A stretch of 64,000 bases of DNA from Streptomyces flavofungini (GTDB taxonomy: Bacteria > Actinomycetota > Actinomycetes > Streptomycetales > Streptomycetaceae), in assembly GCF_030388665.1 (NCBI RefSeq), contig NZ_CP128846.1, forward strand, positions 8,900,001 to 8,964,000, in the 5' to 3' direction. The translations under genes were made by a program, and so were the position numbers. Position 1 is the first letter of the stretch; the number at the start of each line of letters is the position of its first letter. Of this stretch, positions 8,401-17,128 are shown piece after piece. The notes below the pieces were generated by a model, which worked only from the letters and a program-made list of their open reading frames with translations, ran no database searches and had not been told where the DNA came from.

Positions 8401-9333
8401 TCACGCCCACTTCTGGTGCGGCGTGGACGCGCAACGCATCGCCCGCAGTCCCGGACGGCTGTGGTCGGCCAGACACCTTCCCGTGACCGTGTTGCGCACC
8501 CCCACCGCCTCGTCGGGTCCCGCGACGAACAGCCACCGTTGAGACGCCGCGGCACCGCACGGCACCGTGCGCAGCCGCTTCGCGCCGTCGTCGAGGCACT
8601 TCCCCGTGGCGTGGTTGCGGAGCTGACGGCCGCCGTCGGCGGACCTGTTGACGGTCCACCACTGGTACGGCATCCCGTTGCACGCGTAGGAGCGCAGACC
8701 CTTGTCGAGGCTGTCGTCCAGGCAGTTGCCCGTGGCCCGGCTGACGAGGATCCGCGTCGCCTCCGGCGGCTTCGGCGCGTCGGCCGACGCCTCATCGGCC
8801 CGTACGCTCCCCTCCGCGACCGGCGCCTGCCCGGAGGGCGCGGTGGACGCTCCGGCACCGGCGGCGGGACGCGGCGGCGCGGACTGGAGCGTCAGCACCG
8901 CGACGACGACACCGGCGAGCAGTCCCGCCACGGCGCCCGCCGTCGCGAACGCCCAGCGGCTGGTGAGGAGGGCCCGCGCGGCGGCGATCCGGCCGGCAGC
9001 GGGGGCCGGCGGGTCGGCGGGCTCGGGCTCCGGAGCGGGTGGCGGCTCGGGTCGGCTGCGCTCGGCCGCCTCCCACAGCACCCGAAACTCGGTCGGGTCG
9101 CCGCCCAGGGCCCGGCACACGTCCCGCACCACCGGCCAGGGCGGCACGGTGTCGCCCCGGAAGTAGCGGGAGAGCGACGAGTCGCTGATCCGCAGCTGCT
9201 CCTCCAGGCTCCGCAACGTACGGCCCGAACGCTGCTGCAGAGCCCGCAAGGCCGCGCCCAACCGCCGTGCCGGGGCCGGGTGTTCACGTTCCCCGTGGGC
9301 CGGGGGCTGCTCACGGCCTCCGTGGTCGGTCAT
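8401..9333 (-). CDS. Membrane-anchored XRE-type HTH protein with extracellular ricin-type lectin domain
   Basis: ATG 9333 has AGGGGG upstream; 310 residues. Order: XRE-like helix-turn-helix (about 25-80, with LRISDSSLSRYFRG), Pro/Glu-rich linker, one transmembrane helix (about 130-155, FATAGAVAGLLAGVVVAVL), then about 130 residues with repeated CLDD/QxW-like elements (GNCLDDS, GKCLDDG, GRCLADH and WWTV, RWLF, QKWA) of a ricin B beta-trefoil. It probably couples carbohydrate binding outside to a DNA-binding or signalling head inside. This architecture recurs in actinomycetes; a partner is unknown. Confidence 0.82.
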   Translation of the reverse strand: MTDHGGREQPPAHGEREHPAPARRLGAALRALQQRSGRTLRSLEEQLRISDSSLSRYFRGDTVPPWPVVRDVCRALGGDPTEFRVLWEAAERSRPEPPPAPEPEPADPPAPAAGRIAAARALLTSRWAFATAGAVAGLLAGVVVAVLTLQSAPPRPAAGAGASTAPSGQAPVAEGSVRADEASADAPKPPEATRILVSRATGNCLDDSLDKGLRSYACNGMPYQWWTVNRSADGGRQLRNHATGKCLDDGAKRLRTVPCGAAASQRWLFVAGPDEAVGVRNTVTGRCLADHSRPGLRAMRCASTPHQKWA

Positions 9334-9675
9334 CGAGAACAGCCCCCTGGATGGCCGGCGACGGCGTCCTGCCCCCGCTGTCTCCTGTCCCGGGACGAGC
9401 ACGTCCCAGCAGGTCGGGAATGTATTTGTCCCGGGATGCCGGAAGCAAACGGGACGCCGTGGTGCGGGCCCGGCGACCCCCGCAGACTCAGGTCACCGCC
9501 CCGGCGAATCACCTCTGCGGGTGAGCGCTCACCGCTGCGGGTGACCGCGCCGGTCGACGGCCGGGGCGATCCCGCCGATCCCGCCGACCGTGCCGACCGT
9601 CTCGATCGTGTCGAGCGAGCCGCACCGGCGCGGCGCCGCCGGACGATCCCCACCCATCCCGAAGGGACTCACCTC
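9334..9675. promoter_or_regulatory. Intergenic region with a perfect 14-bp palindrome
   Basis: This 342-base gap between the lectin-tailed HTH gene and a tiny ORF holds no convincing gene. A perfect palindrome GGTGAGCGCTCACC lies at 9520-9533, flanked by direct copies of CTGCGGGTGA. Downstream (9565-9615) short CCGATC/CCGACC units repeat. The palindrome may be an operator, possibly for the HTH protein; this is inference. Confidence 0.35.
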
Positions 9676-9762
9676 ATGAACCGTGCACGCCTTGCCCTGC
9701 CCGCTCTCACGGCGGCCACCGCGACCGTCCTCGGCCTCGGTCTGACCCGCACCGACCGCTGA
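9676..9762 (+). CDS. Tiny signal-peptide-like ORF, 28 aa
   Basis: The ATG follows GAAGGGAC at workable spacing, and the peptide MNRARLALPALTAATATVLG is a textbook signal-sequence start, yet a stop comes at codon 29. It may be the surviving 5' end of a secreted-protein gene whose body was deleted, since the following 70 bases run straight into the end of a convergent GH43 gene. It could also be a real small peptide. Confidence 0.35.
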   Translation: MNRARLALPALTAATATVLGLGLTRTDR

Positions 9763-9832
9763 CCTGGGCCGAGAACTGACCCGGGTGCGGCGCCGGCCCG
9801 CAACGACCGCTGGCCGAACCTGTCGTGGGCGC

Positions 9833-10882
9833 TCACGGCACCTCGATGTCGCCCACGACCGGTCGGCCGTCCGTGAAGCTCAGACCGGCGAGGTACATGG
9901 CCCGCTGCGTGTAGTCGGCGTTCCAGCCGTGGAAGACGATCCGGTCACGGCCGTCCGGGGCCCTCACCACGTCCTGACCACCCGGCCCCCGGACGGCACC
10001 GGAGAACCCGCTCGTCGTCAGGAGCGGCCCGGACGCCTTCACGTACGGCCCGGTCAGCTTCTCCGCCACGGCGTACGCCGTCAGGTACGCGTCGCCGCGG
10101 TAGAAGTGCGCCGAGTAGAACAGCACATGCCTGCCGCCGCGCCGCACGAGCGTGGGCGCCTCCACGAGCGGGCCCTCCCACTCCTGGTCCCGCCCGAGCA
10201 GCGGGACGGGCTCCCCGGTGACGCGGGTGCCGTCCCAGGAGGTGGGCTGGAGGTACAGCCAGGTGTCGAGGCCACAGCAGTTGCCGTCGTTCTTCCACAG
10301 CACGTACCGCCGCCCGCCCTCGGTGTGACTGGAGGCGTCGATCGCCCCGCCCCGCGCCGCGGGACAGATCAGCGGCCCCTCGCCCACGGGCCGGAACGGC
10401 CCGTCCGGTGAGTCGGACAGCGCGACGCCGACGCACTGCTTGTCGCTCGCGCGGTCGCGGGCGGTGTAGTGCATCGTGTAGCCGCCGCCGTTGTCGTACA
10501 CCTCCGGAGCCCACACCAGGTCGCGCGCGGGCAGGGCCCACGCGCCGAGCTCCGGCAGCACGTCGGCGCTGTCGGCCCGCCAGTGCCTGAGGTCGGTCGA
10601 CGTGGCGTGCTGGATGTTCTGCGTGACGCCGTGGGTGGCGTACGCGTGGTACGTGCGGCCCGCCTTGAGGATGTCCGGGTCGGGGAAGTCCTGGTCGAGG
10701 ACGGGGGCGACGGCGGGTGCCGAGGGCGCGGGCGCCGCGGCGGGAGCGGGCCCCTGACCGAGGATCAGGGGGAGGGCAAGGGCGACGGACAGGAGCAGCG
10801 TGCGCCGGACCGGACGGCCGCGGAGCGGACGCTTGCCGACCGGATGCTTGCGGGCGGGGCGGCTGCGGGGATGAGCGCGCAT
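9833..10882 (-). CDS. Secreted GH43-family glycoside hydrolase
   Basis: A 349-residue protein with an Arg-rich N terminus and a signal peptide ending around residue 50. The GH43 five-bladed propeller hallmarks are present: DFPDPDI (base Asp near 68), ID at 181-182 (pKa modulator), and VEAP with Glu241 as probable general acid. GH43 enzymes act on arabinans, xylans or galactans. Length fits a catalytic domain without a binding module. It has its own promoter region with a 22-bp tandem duplication. A broken GH43 and a broken GH30-like enzyme lie at 37-39 kb, so plant arabinogalactan may be a shared substrate. Confidence 0.85.
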   Translation of the reverse strand: MRAHPRSRPARKHPVGKRPLRGRPVRRTLLLSVALALPLILGQGPAPAAAPAPSAPAVAPVLDQDFPDPDILKAGRTYHAYATHGVTQNIQHATSTDLRHWRADSADVLPELGAWALPARDLVWAPEVYDNGGGYTMHYTARDRASDKQCVGVALSDSPDGPFRPVGEGPLICPAARGGAIDASSHTEGGRRYVLWKNDGNCCGLDTWLYLQPTSWDGTRVTGEPVPLLGRDQEWEGPLVEAPTLVRRGGRHVLFYSAHFYRGDAYLTAYAVAEKLTGPYVKASGPLLTTSGFSGAVRGPGGQDVVRAPDGRDRIVFHGWNADYTQRAMYLAGLSFTDGRPVVGDIEVP

Positions 10883-10907
10883 GGTGCTTGGTCTCTCGTC
10901 TCTCGTC

Positions 10908-10951
10908 TCACGGGACCGGCAAGGTCACCTCACGGGACCGGCAAGGTCACC
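10908..10951. repeat. 22-bp tandem duplication upstream of GH43
   Basis: Two exact, adjacent copies of a 22-base unit (10908-10929 and 10930-10951, beginning TCACGGGACC and ending AAGGTCACC) lie 26 bases upstream of the GH43 start. They could double a regulator site or reflect slippage. Confidence 0.65.
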
Positions 10952-11009
10952 CGCCCAACGCCCGTAACGGCCCGCCGATACGGGCACGGTCGGAGAAGCA
11001 GCCCGAGAG

Positions 11010-11510
11010 TCAGCGGCCCGTCGAGCCGTCGACGAGTTCGCGGAGGATGTCCGCGTGGCCCGCGTGGCGTCCTGTCTCCTCGATCATGTGGGTGAGGGCC
11101 CAGCGGACGCTCGGGGCGGGCTTTCCCGGTCGTGGCCGGGGGACTGGCGCGCTGAGATCGCCGCAGCCGTCGAGGACGTCGTCGGCGCGCGCGACCGCTT
11201 CCCGGTAGCGGGCGACGACGTCGGCCACGCTGTCCGCCGGCGCGGCGTGGAACGTCGCCTGCCAGTCGGTGACCCGGTCCCCGAGGAAGAGGGCCCGTTC
11301 GACGTGGGTGAGGTGCTCCAGGAGGCCGAGCAGATTAGTGCCGGACGGCACTCCGGGGGTGCGGACCTGCGGTTCGGGAGCGCCTTCGACCTTCGTGGCC
11401 ATCGAGGTCCGCAGGTAGTCGAGGAAGCCGCGCAGGACGTCGGCCTCGCTGCTTCCGGTACGGGGCGGCGGGGTGTCGTCGCGGCGGGCGCGGCGGGAAG
11501 TGGCGGGCAT
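11010..11510 (-). CDS. DinB/DUF664-family protein
   Basis: A 166-residue four-helix protein of the mini-DinB type. The putative metal-binding His residues appear in LLEHLTHVE and in HMIEETGRHAGHAD near the C terminus. Members include bacillithiol/mycothiol-dependent enzymes, though most are uncharacterised. The ATG follows GGAGA. It is 33 bases downstream of a methyltransferase gene on the same strand and probably co-transcribed. Confidence 0.85.
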   Translation of the reverse strand: MPATSRRARRDDTPPPRTGSSEADVLRGFLDYLRTSMATKVEGAPEPQVRTPGVPSGTNLLGLLEHLTHVERALFLGDRVTDWQATFHAAPADSVADVVARYREAVARADDVLDGCGDLSAPVPRPRPGKPAPSVRWALTHMIEETGRHAGHADILRELVDGSTGR

Positions 11511-11543
11511 GGGGGTCTCCTTCGGGAGCAGGGGTACGTCGGG

Positions 11544-12194
11544 TCAGGCCGCGCGGCGGCGCTGGGCCGAGCCTGTGCGGCGGATGAGCAGGACGTGGTC
11601 GGTGACCTCGGCGGTGCGCCCGTCGGGTCCGGTCGCGGTCCTGCGCGGTGCGTCGGCCCGCTCGACCGTCCACGTGGCCGGGTCCAGGTCGATGCCCGCG
11701 GCGATGTCGTGCGCGGTCGGGAAGTGAGCGTCGGGGTCCTGGTTCCACGACCAGGGCGCGGCCGAGCCGTGGTCGACAACCAGCAGCCGTCCGCCCGGGC
11801 GGAGCGCGTGCGCGGCCCTGCGCAGGACCGTCGCCCGGTCGAGGGCGAAGGGCGTCTGGAGGTAGTGGGCGCAGACCAGGTCGTACCGGCCCGGTGGGAA
11901 GGACTGCTGCAGGTCGTGGCGCGCGGTGACGACCCGGTTGCCGAGGCCGCGTGCGCGGGCGAGGCCGGAGAGCCGCTCGACCGCCACGGCGGAGATGTCG
12001 ACGGCGGTGACCCGCCACCCCTCGCGGGCGAGCCACAGCGCGTCGCCGCCGTCACCGCAGCCCAGGTCCAGGGCATCACCGGGCGGAAAGCCCGGGACGA
12101 TCTCGGCGAGACGGTGGTTGGGCCGCGGGTCGGTGGCCGCCGCTCGGCCGCCGTACAGGTCTTCCCAGAAGGTGACCGCGTCGTTCGTGCTCAT
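11544..12194 (-). CDS. Class I SAM-dependent methyltransferase
   Basis: ATG 12194 gives 216 residues. Motif I is clear (ALDLGCGDGGDALWLA), followed by VTAVDIS at the end of strand 2 and YDLVCAHYLQTP at motif IV. The overall form is like TehB/thiopurine-type small methyltransferases. Its substrate cannot be read. It is divergent from an XRE-cupin regulator whose promoter bears a perfect dyad, and is followed by a DinB protein; such trios often serve detoxification, which is an inference. Confidence 0.88.
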   Translation of the reverse strand: MSTNDAVTFWEDLYGGRAAATDPRPNHRLAEIVPGFPPGDALDLGCGDGGDALWLAREGWRVTAVDISAVAVERLSGLARARGLGNRVVTARHDLQQSFPPGRYDLVCAHYLQTPFALDRATVLRRAAHALRPGGRLLVVDHGSAAPWSWNQDPDAHFPTAHDIAAGIDLDPATWTVERADAPRRTATGPDGRTAEVTDHVLLIRRTGSAQRRRAA

Positions 12195-12254
12195 GGAAGC
12201 TCCTCGGGTCGGAATGCGCCCAGTGTCGGCAGGCCCTGCGGAACCTGGCACGCA

Positions 12255-12275
12255 ATCTTGCGGTTCCGGCAAGAT
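12255..12275. promoter_or_regulatory. Perfect dyad operator between methyltransferase and XRE-cupin genes
   Basis: ATCTTGC and GCAAGAT form perfect 7-base arms around a 7-base spacer, ending 6 bases before the GTG of the XRE-cupin gene. It covers that gene's leader and lies in the 87-base divergent gap. Autoregulation by the XRE-cupin protein, and control of the methyltransferase, is the simplest reading. Confidence 0.6.
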
Positions 12276-12281
12276 GGTCGG

Positions 12282-12887
12282 GTGGACCGTGGAACCGAAG
12301 ACGTGCTCGACGCTGTGGGACCGAGGCTGCGCGCGCTGCGGCGTGAGCGCGGCATCACGCTCGCCGACCTGGCGGTGGCGACCGGCGTGTCCGAGAGCAC
12401 CCTGTCCCGGCTGGAGAGCGGGCAGCGCAGGGCGAGCCTGGAACTGCTGCTTCCGATGGCCCGCTTGTACGACGTCCCGCTGGACGACCTCGTCGGCGCC
12501 CCGCGCACGGGCGATCCGCGGATCCATCTGAAGCCGATCCACCGGTTCGGCATGGTCTTCCTGCCGCTGTCCCGGCGGCCGGGTGGCGTGCACGCCTTCA
12601 AAATGATCATCCCCGCCCGCCCCCAGCCCCTCGAACCGACTCCGCAGACCCACGAAGGCCACGAATGGCTCTACGTGCTCAGCGGCCGGCTGCGGCTGGT
12701 GCTCGGCGAGCGCGACCTGACGCTGCCGGCCGGTGAGGCGGCCGAGTTCGACACGGCCACGCCGCACTGGCTGGGCAGCGCGGACGGCGGCGCGGTCGAA
12801 CTGCTCGTCCTGTTCGGCCTGCAGGGGGTGCGGGCGCATGTCCGCCCGGGTCCACACCGGGGATCGGACGGCGCGGCCGGGGCGTGA
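12282..12887 (+). CDS. XRE-family transcriptional regulator with cupin sensor domain
   Basis: GTG 12282 gives 201 residues. The N-terminal HTH (about 12-65) has [20 protein letters not shown]. The C-terminal cupin (about 110-185) contains HEGHEWLYVLSGRL and a closing TPHW. Such proteins bind a small molecule in the cupin barrel and control adjacent genes. It is divergent from the methyltransferase, with a perfect 21-bp dyad at its own start. The 241 bases after it contain no convincing gene. Confidence 0.9.
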   Translation: MDRGTEDVLDAVGPRLRALRRERGITLADLAVATGVSESTLSRLESGQRRASLELLLPMARLYDVPLDDLVGAPRTGDPRIHLKPIHRFGMVFLPLSRRPGGVHAFKMIIPARPQPLEPTPQTHEGHEWLYVLSGRLRLVLGERDLTLPAGEAAEFDTATPHWLGSADGGAVELLVLFGLQGVRAHVRPGPHRGSDGAAGA

Positions 12888-13128
12888 GGGCGGTGCCCTC
12901 GACCGGTCAGGCGCGGTCCGTGTGTGCGGGGGAGGAGGATGTTCCTCGTCGTAGCGGCGCCGGTTGCGTGCCAGGGGTGACGGCACGCTGCTCCTGCCCG
13001 CCGGGGTCTCGAACACGGTCCCGGCTCTGTTCCCGGCCGGCGTCGGCATGGGGACGCGTGGCGGCCCTGACGGCGGGTAACCCGCCCTGGCGGTGGCAGA
13101 GTTGATCATCGCTGCTAGGTTCGTGGCC

Positions 13129-13878
13129 ATGCCCACGAAGACACTGCGGATACCCACCCCCGACGGACAGGCCGACGCGTTCGCCGCGTTCCCCGACGAC
13201 GGCGACCGGCACCCGGGCATACTGCTGTACATGGACGCCTTCGGCCTGCGGCCCGTCCTGGAGGGGATGGCCCGCGAACTGGCGGGGCACGGCTACTACG
13301 TGCTCGTCCCCAACGTCTACTACCGCCACGGCCCGACACCCGTCGTCGAACTGCCCGAGCACATCGGCGAGGAGGAAAGGCCCGGGCTCTTCGCCCAGCT
13401 GGTGCCCCTGGTCGAGGCACACACCACCGAACGCGTCCTGCGTGACGCGGACGCCTACCTCACGTTCCTCACCGATCAGCCCGAGGTGAGCCCGGGGCCG
13501 GTCGGCGTCATGGGCTACTGCCTGGGCGCCGTCCTCGCGATGCGCACCGCGACGGCCCACCCCGGCCGCGTGGCCGCCGTCGCCGGATTCCACCCCGGGG
13601 CCCTGGTCACCGAGGCGCCCGACAGCCCGCACCGCCGCATCCCCGAGCTCGCCGCCGAAGTCCACCTCGGCCTCGCCGAGGGCGACCTGACGCCCGAGGC
13701 CATCGGCGAGCTCAACGACGCGCTGGACGCCGCGGGCGTCGGGTACACCACCGAGATCTATCCCGGCACCGTCCACGGCTTCACCATGGCCGACACCTCG
13801 GCCTTCGACCCGGCGGCGCTGCGCCACCACTGGGACCGGCTGCTCCCGCTCCTCGGGCGCACCCTGAACGGCGGCTGA
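13129..13878 (+). CDS. Dienelactone hydrolase family protein
   Basis: ATG 13129 gives 249 residues, starting MPTKTLRIPTPDG as in relatives; an upstream start at 13093 is less likely. The alpha/beta-hydrolase fold shows the Cys nucleophile in GYCLGA (Cys131), a possible Asp in EGD (about 186) and His216 in GTVHGF. The family opens dienelactones in chlorocatechol breakdown, but most relatives are general carboxylic ester hydrolases. It stands alone, convergent with the PHP gene. Confidence 0.88.
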   Translation: MPTKTLRIPTPDGQADAFAAFPDDGDRHPGILLYMDAFGLRPVLEGMARELAGHGYYVLVPNVYYRHGPTPVVELPEHIGEEERPGLFAQLVPLVEAHTTERVLRDADAYLTFLTDQPEVSPGPVGVMGYCLGAVLAMRTATAHPGRVAAVAGFHPGALVTEAPDSPHRRIPELAAEVHLGLAEGDLTPEAIGELNDALDAAGVGYTTEIYPGTVHGFTMADTSAFDPAALRHHWDRLLPLLGRTLNGG

Positions 13879-13908
13879 GGCCCCGGCCGCAGAAGGACCC
13901 GCCGACCG

Positions 13909-14928
13909 CTACGCCGACCCCCCGCCCGTCCACGCAAGCAGGTCGTCCACGCCCCACGTGGTGACCACGCGCTCGGCCGGGACCTCGCACTCCTCGGCCC
14001 GGGCGCACCCGATGATCTGCCAGTCGAGCTGGCCGGGCGCGTGGGCGTCGGTGTCGACGGCGAACAGGGTGCCCGCGGCGACCGCCCGGCGCAGGAGCCG
14101 CCTCGGCGGATCCTTGCGCTCGGGCCTGCTGTTGATCTCCACGGCCGTCCTGGACTCGGCGCAGGCGGCGAACACCGCGTCGGCGTCGAAGGTCGACTCC
14201 GGGCGGCCCCGCCCACCGAGAAGGCGGCCGGTGCAGTGGCCGAGGATGTCGGCGTGCGGGTTGCGCACGGCCGTCAGCATGCGGCGGGTCATCGCGGCCG
14301 CGTCCATCCGCAGCTTGGAGTGGACGGAGACGACCACGACGTCGAGCCGGGCGAGGAGTTCGGGCTCCTGGTCGAGGCCGCCGTCCGGCAGGATGTCGCA
14401 CTCGATGCCGGTGAGCAGCCGGAACGGCGCCCACGTCGCGTTGAGTTCGGCCACCACGTCCAACTGTCGGCGCAGCCGGTCGGGCGAGAGCCCGCGTGCG
14501 ATCGTCAGGCGCGGTGAGTGGTCGGTGAGGACGGCCCACTCGTGGCCGAGGGCGGCGGCGGTCCGGCCCATCTCCTCGATGCCGCTGCCGCCGTCGGACC
14601 AGTCGGAGTGCAGATGGCAGTCCCCGCGCAGCAGGGAACGCAGCCGCGTGCCGCCGTCGGCCACCAGCGGCTTCTGGGACGCCTCCTCCAAGTCGGCCAG
14701 ATAGGCGGGCACGTCACCGGCGAGGGCCTCCCGCACCACCTGCCCCGTCTTCGGCCCGACGCCCTTCAGCGCCTCAAGAGTCCCCGACCGCACCCGTTCG
14801 GCCAGCTCGTCCGGCGACAGCGCGGCGACGGCGGCCGCGGCCGTGCGGAAGGCGCGCACCCGGTAGGTGGGGGACCGGGCGCGTTCGAGGAGGAAGGCGA
14901 TCCTGCTCAGCGCCTCGACGGGTTCCAT
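13909..14928 (-). CDS. PHP-domain phosphoesterase with N-terminal helix-hairpin-helix
   Basis: ATG 14928 has GAGG at good spacing; 339 residues. The N-terminal 90 residues resemble the polymerase-beta 8-kDa/HhH region (ALKGVGPKTGQVV). The PHP domain follows with metal motifs CHLHSDWSDG, LTDHS, GIECDIL, VVSVHSK, ILGHC and DTDAH. This is the organisation of the C-terminal part of bacterial family X DNA polymerases without the polymerase palm, so it may be a DNA-repair exonuclease or 3'-phosphatase. It overlaps no neighbour; the aldehyde dehydrogenase ends 28 bases upstream of its start. Confidence 0.85.
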   Translation of the reverse strand: MEPVEALSRIAFLLERARSPTYRVRAFRTAAAAVAALSPDELAERVRSGTLEALKGVGPKTGQVVREALAGDVPAYLADLEEASQKPLVADGGTRLRSLLRGDCHLHSDWSDGGSGIEEMGRTAAALGHEWAVLTDHSPRLTIARGLSPDRLRRQLDVVAELNATWAPFRLLTGIECDILPDGGLDQEPELLARLDVVVVSVHSKLRMDAAAMTRRMLTAVRNPHADILGHCTGRLLGGRGRPESTFDADAVFAACAESRTAVEINSRPERKDPPRRLLRRAVAAGTLFAVDTDAHAPGQLDWQIIGCARAEECEVPAERVVTTWGVDDLLAWTGGGSA

Positions 14929-14956
14929 CCGCGCCACCTCCCGACCGCCGCGTGCC

Positions 14957-16360
14957 TCAGGCGCCGAACCACACTGTGGTGGCGTTGCAGAACTCCTTGA
15001 TGCCGTGGCCCGCCAGCTCGCGGCCGTACCCGGAACGCTTGACGCCGCCGAACGGGAACGCCGGGTGCGAGGCGGTCATGCCGTTGAAGAAGACACCGCC
15101 CGCCTGGAGGTCGCGCACGAAACGCTGCACGTCGCCGTCGTCGCGGGTCCATACGTTGGAACTCAGCCCGAAGGACGTATCGTTGGCGACGGACACCGCC
15201 TCGTCCAGGTCGGCGACCCGGTAGACGGTGGCCACGGGGCCGAAGGTCTCCTCGGCGTGGATGCGCATCTCAGGGGTGATGCCGGACAGCACCGTCGGCT
15301 CGTAGAAGAAGCCCTCGCTCAGTCGCTGGTCGAGCCCTTTGGGCCGCTGCCCGCCGCAGTGCGTGACGGCGCCGCGGCGCACGGCGTCCTCGACCAGTTC
15401 CTCCAGGTCGGCCCGGCCCCGCGCGCTGGACAGCGGGCCCACGTCGGTGCCCTCGGCCATCGGGTCGCCGACGGTCAGGTCCGCCATGCGCGCGCTGAAC
15501 CGCTCCAGGAAGGCGTCGTAGACCTCGGTGTGCACGATGAACCGCTTGGCGGCGATGCAGGACTGGCCCGCGTTCTGCACACGGGCGGTGACGGCGGTAC
15601 GCGTGGCGGCTTCCACGTCGGCCGACGGCATCACGACGAACGGATCGCTGCCGCCCAGCTCGAGGACGGTCTTCTTGATCTCGTCCCCGGCCACGGAGGC
15701 GATCGCCCGCCCCGCGCCCTCGCTGCCGGTCAGCGTGGCGGCGGCGACGCGTGGATCGCGCAGGACGCCCTCGACGGCGCCGGACCCGATGAGCAGCGTC
15801 TGGAAGCACCCCTCGTCGAGGCCCGCGCGCCGGAAGAGGTCTCCCAGGTACAGGGCGGTCTGCGGCACGTTCGAGGCGTGCTTGAGCAGCCCGACGTTGC
15901 CTGCCATCAGGGCGGGCGCCGCGAACCGCACCACCTGCCAGAGCGGGAAGTTCCACGGCATCACGGCGAGGACCACGCCGACCGGCCGGTAGTGCACGCG
16001 CACCCTGCTCGCGCCGGAGTCGCGCACGTCATCGTCGGCGGGGTACTCGTCGGCCAGCAGTTCCGCGGCGTGGTCGGCGTACCAGCGCATGGTCTTGACG
16101 CACTTGCCGGCCTCCGCGCGGGCGGCGGCCAGCGGCTTGCCCATCTCCGCGGTGATGGTGCGCGCGACGGCGTCCGTCTCCTCTTCGAGGAGGGCGGCGG
16201 CGCGGCGCAGGTGGGCGGCGCGCTCGGTGAACGAGGTGGTGCGGTAGCGCTCGAAGGCCGCCGCTGCCCGGGCCAGGCACTCCTCGACCTCCTCGGCTCC
16301 CTGCGGCTCGAAGGTCCGCTCGGTCTCGCCGGTCGCCGGATTCACCGTCGCGATGGGCAT
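14957..16360 (-). CDS. NAD(P)-dependent succinate-semialdehyde dehydrogenase-like aldehyde dehydrogenase
   Basis: ATG 16360 follows AGGAGGG; 467 residues. Catalytic residues are Glu234 (TVLELGG) and Cys268 (NAGQSC), with MPWNFPLWQV in the cofactor region. Sequence style (AATVNPATGE start, HASNVPQTA, FNGMTASHPAFPFGG) is that of the NADP-type succinate-semialdehyde dehydrogenase group that feeds 4-aminobutyrate carbon into the TCA cycle. No aminotransferase is adjacent. It may share a transcript with the PHP gene downstream. Confidence 0.88.
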   Translation of the reverse strand: MPIATVNPATGETERTFEPQGAEEVEECLARAAAAFERYRTTSFTERAAHLRRAAALLEEETDAVARTITAEMGKPLAAARAEAGKCVKTMRWYADHAAELLADEYPADDDVRDSGASRVRVHYRPVGVVLAVMPWNFPLWQVVRFAAPALMAGNVGLLKHASNVPQTALYLGDLFRRAGLDEGCFQTLLIGSGAVEGVLRDPRVAAATLTGSEGAGRAIASVAGDEIKKTVLELGGSDPFVVMPSADVEAATRTAVTARVQNAGQSCIAAKRFIVHTEVYDAFLERFSARMADLTVGDPMAEGTDVGPLSSARGRADLEELVEDAVRRGAVTHCGGQRPKGLDQRLSEGFFYEPTVLSGITPEMRIHAEETFGPVATVYRVADLDEAVSVANDTSFGLSSNVWTRDDGDVQRFVRDLQAGGVFFNGMTASHPAFPFGGVKRSGYGRELAGHGIKEFCNATTVWFGA

Positions 16361-16534
16361 GCGCCCGCCCTCCTGGTAGGTCTCAGCCGATGCTTCGACC
16401 TTGTCGCGTCGGGCGTGCGGGCGCAACGCGGAGAGTGGTGCGGGGCCGGGACGCCGAGGGGCCGTGCGCGAGCTGACCCGGAGGGGTTTCCGCGGTCCGT
16501 GCCGCATCGGCCAGGAGGAGGGCGGCTGAGGGCT

Positions 16535-17128
16535 TCAGGATTCCCTGGCAGCGGTGGCCGGTGCGAGCAGCCGCAGCAGCCCGGAGTGCAGGGCGGCCGT
16601 GGCGTCGGCGGCGGGCATGCGGCCGGCCCCGATCTCCTCCGCCGTGGCGTGGCTCAGGGCGATCACGGCCGCCACCTGCCAGGAGAGCGCGGGTACCGGG
16701 TCGAACTCCCCGCCGTCACGGCCGCGTCGCAGGACGCGCGCGATGCGGTCGGCGATCGGCCGGTGGCGGGAGCGGTCCTCCTCGGGCGGCGCGGGGCGGG
16801 CCCCGAGCCGGGCCAGGGCCGGGTACGCCCCGGCGGTGCGCCAGGCCGCGTCGAGCAGCCGCAGGAGCGCGTCCGGCGCCGGGCCCTCGTCGGCGTCCGC
16901 GGCGTCCATCGCCTCCGCCACCGTCTCCGTCACGCGCTCGACGACCGCCGTGAGCAGGTCGTCCCGCGAGGAGAAGTGGGCGTAGACGGTCTGCCGGGTG
17001 ACCCCGGCCGCGGTCGCGACGGCCGCCATGCCCGCGTCGGGGCGCTCGCCGAGGAGTCGGACGGCCGCGTCGAGGACGGCGGTACGGCTGCGTTCGGCGT
17101 CGGCGCGACGCCGTGGAGGAGAGGTCAA
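16535..17128 (-). CDS. TetR-family transcriptional repressor
   Basis: A TTG start at 17128 is the only workable one before an upstream in-frame stop, with AAGGTG six bases ahead; 197 residues. The TetR HTH lies at about 15-60 (VATAAGVTRQTVYAHFSSRDDLL). The rest is a helical ligand domain. It is divergent from a SnoaL-like gene, and two similar operator dyads occupy the gap, the first overlapping its own ribosome site. Autorepression and repression of the divergent gene are likely. Confidence 0.88.
   Translation of the reverse strand: MTSPPRRRADAERSRTAVLDAAVRLLGERPDAGMAAVATAAGVTRQTVYAHFSSRDDLLTAVVERVTETVAEAMDAADADEGPAPDALLRLLDAAWRTAGAYPALARLGARPAPPEEDRSRHRPIADRIARVLRRGRDGGEFDPVPALSWQVAAVIALSHATAEEIGAGRMPAADATAALHSGLLRLLAPATAARES

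Noticed and set aside
12888..13128. Short plus-strand text LLLPAGVSNTVPALFPAGVG (about 12980-13060) as a gene remnant
   Set aside because: Too short, no start, and no family recognised.
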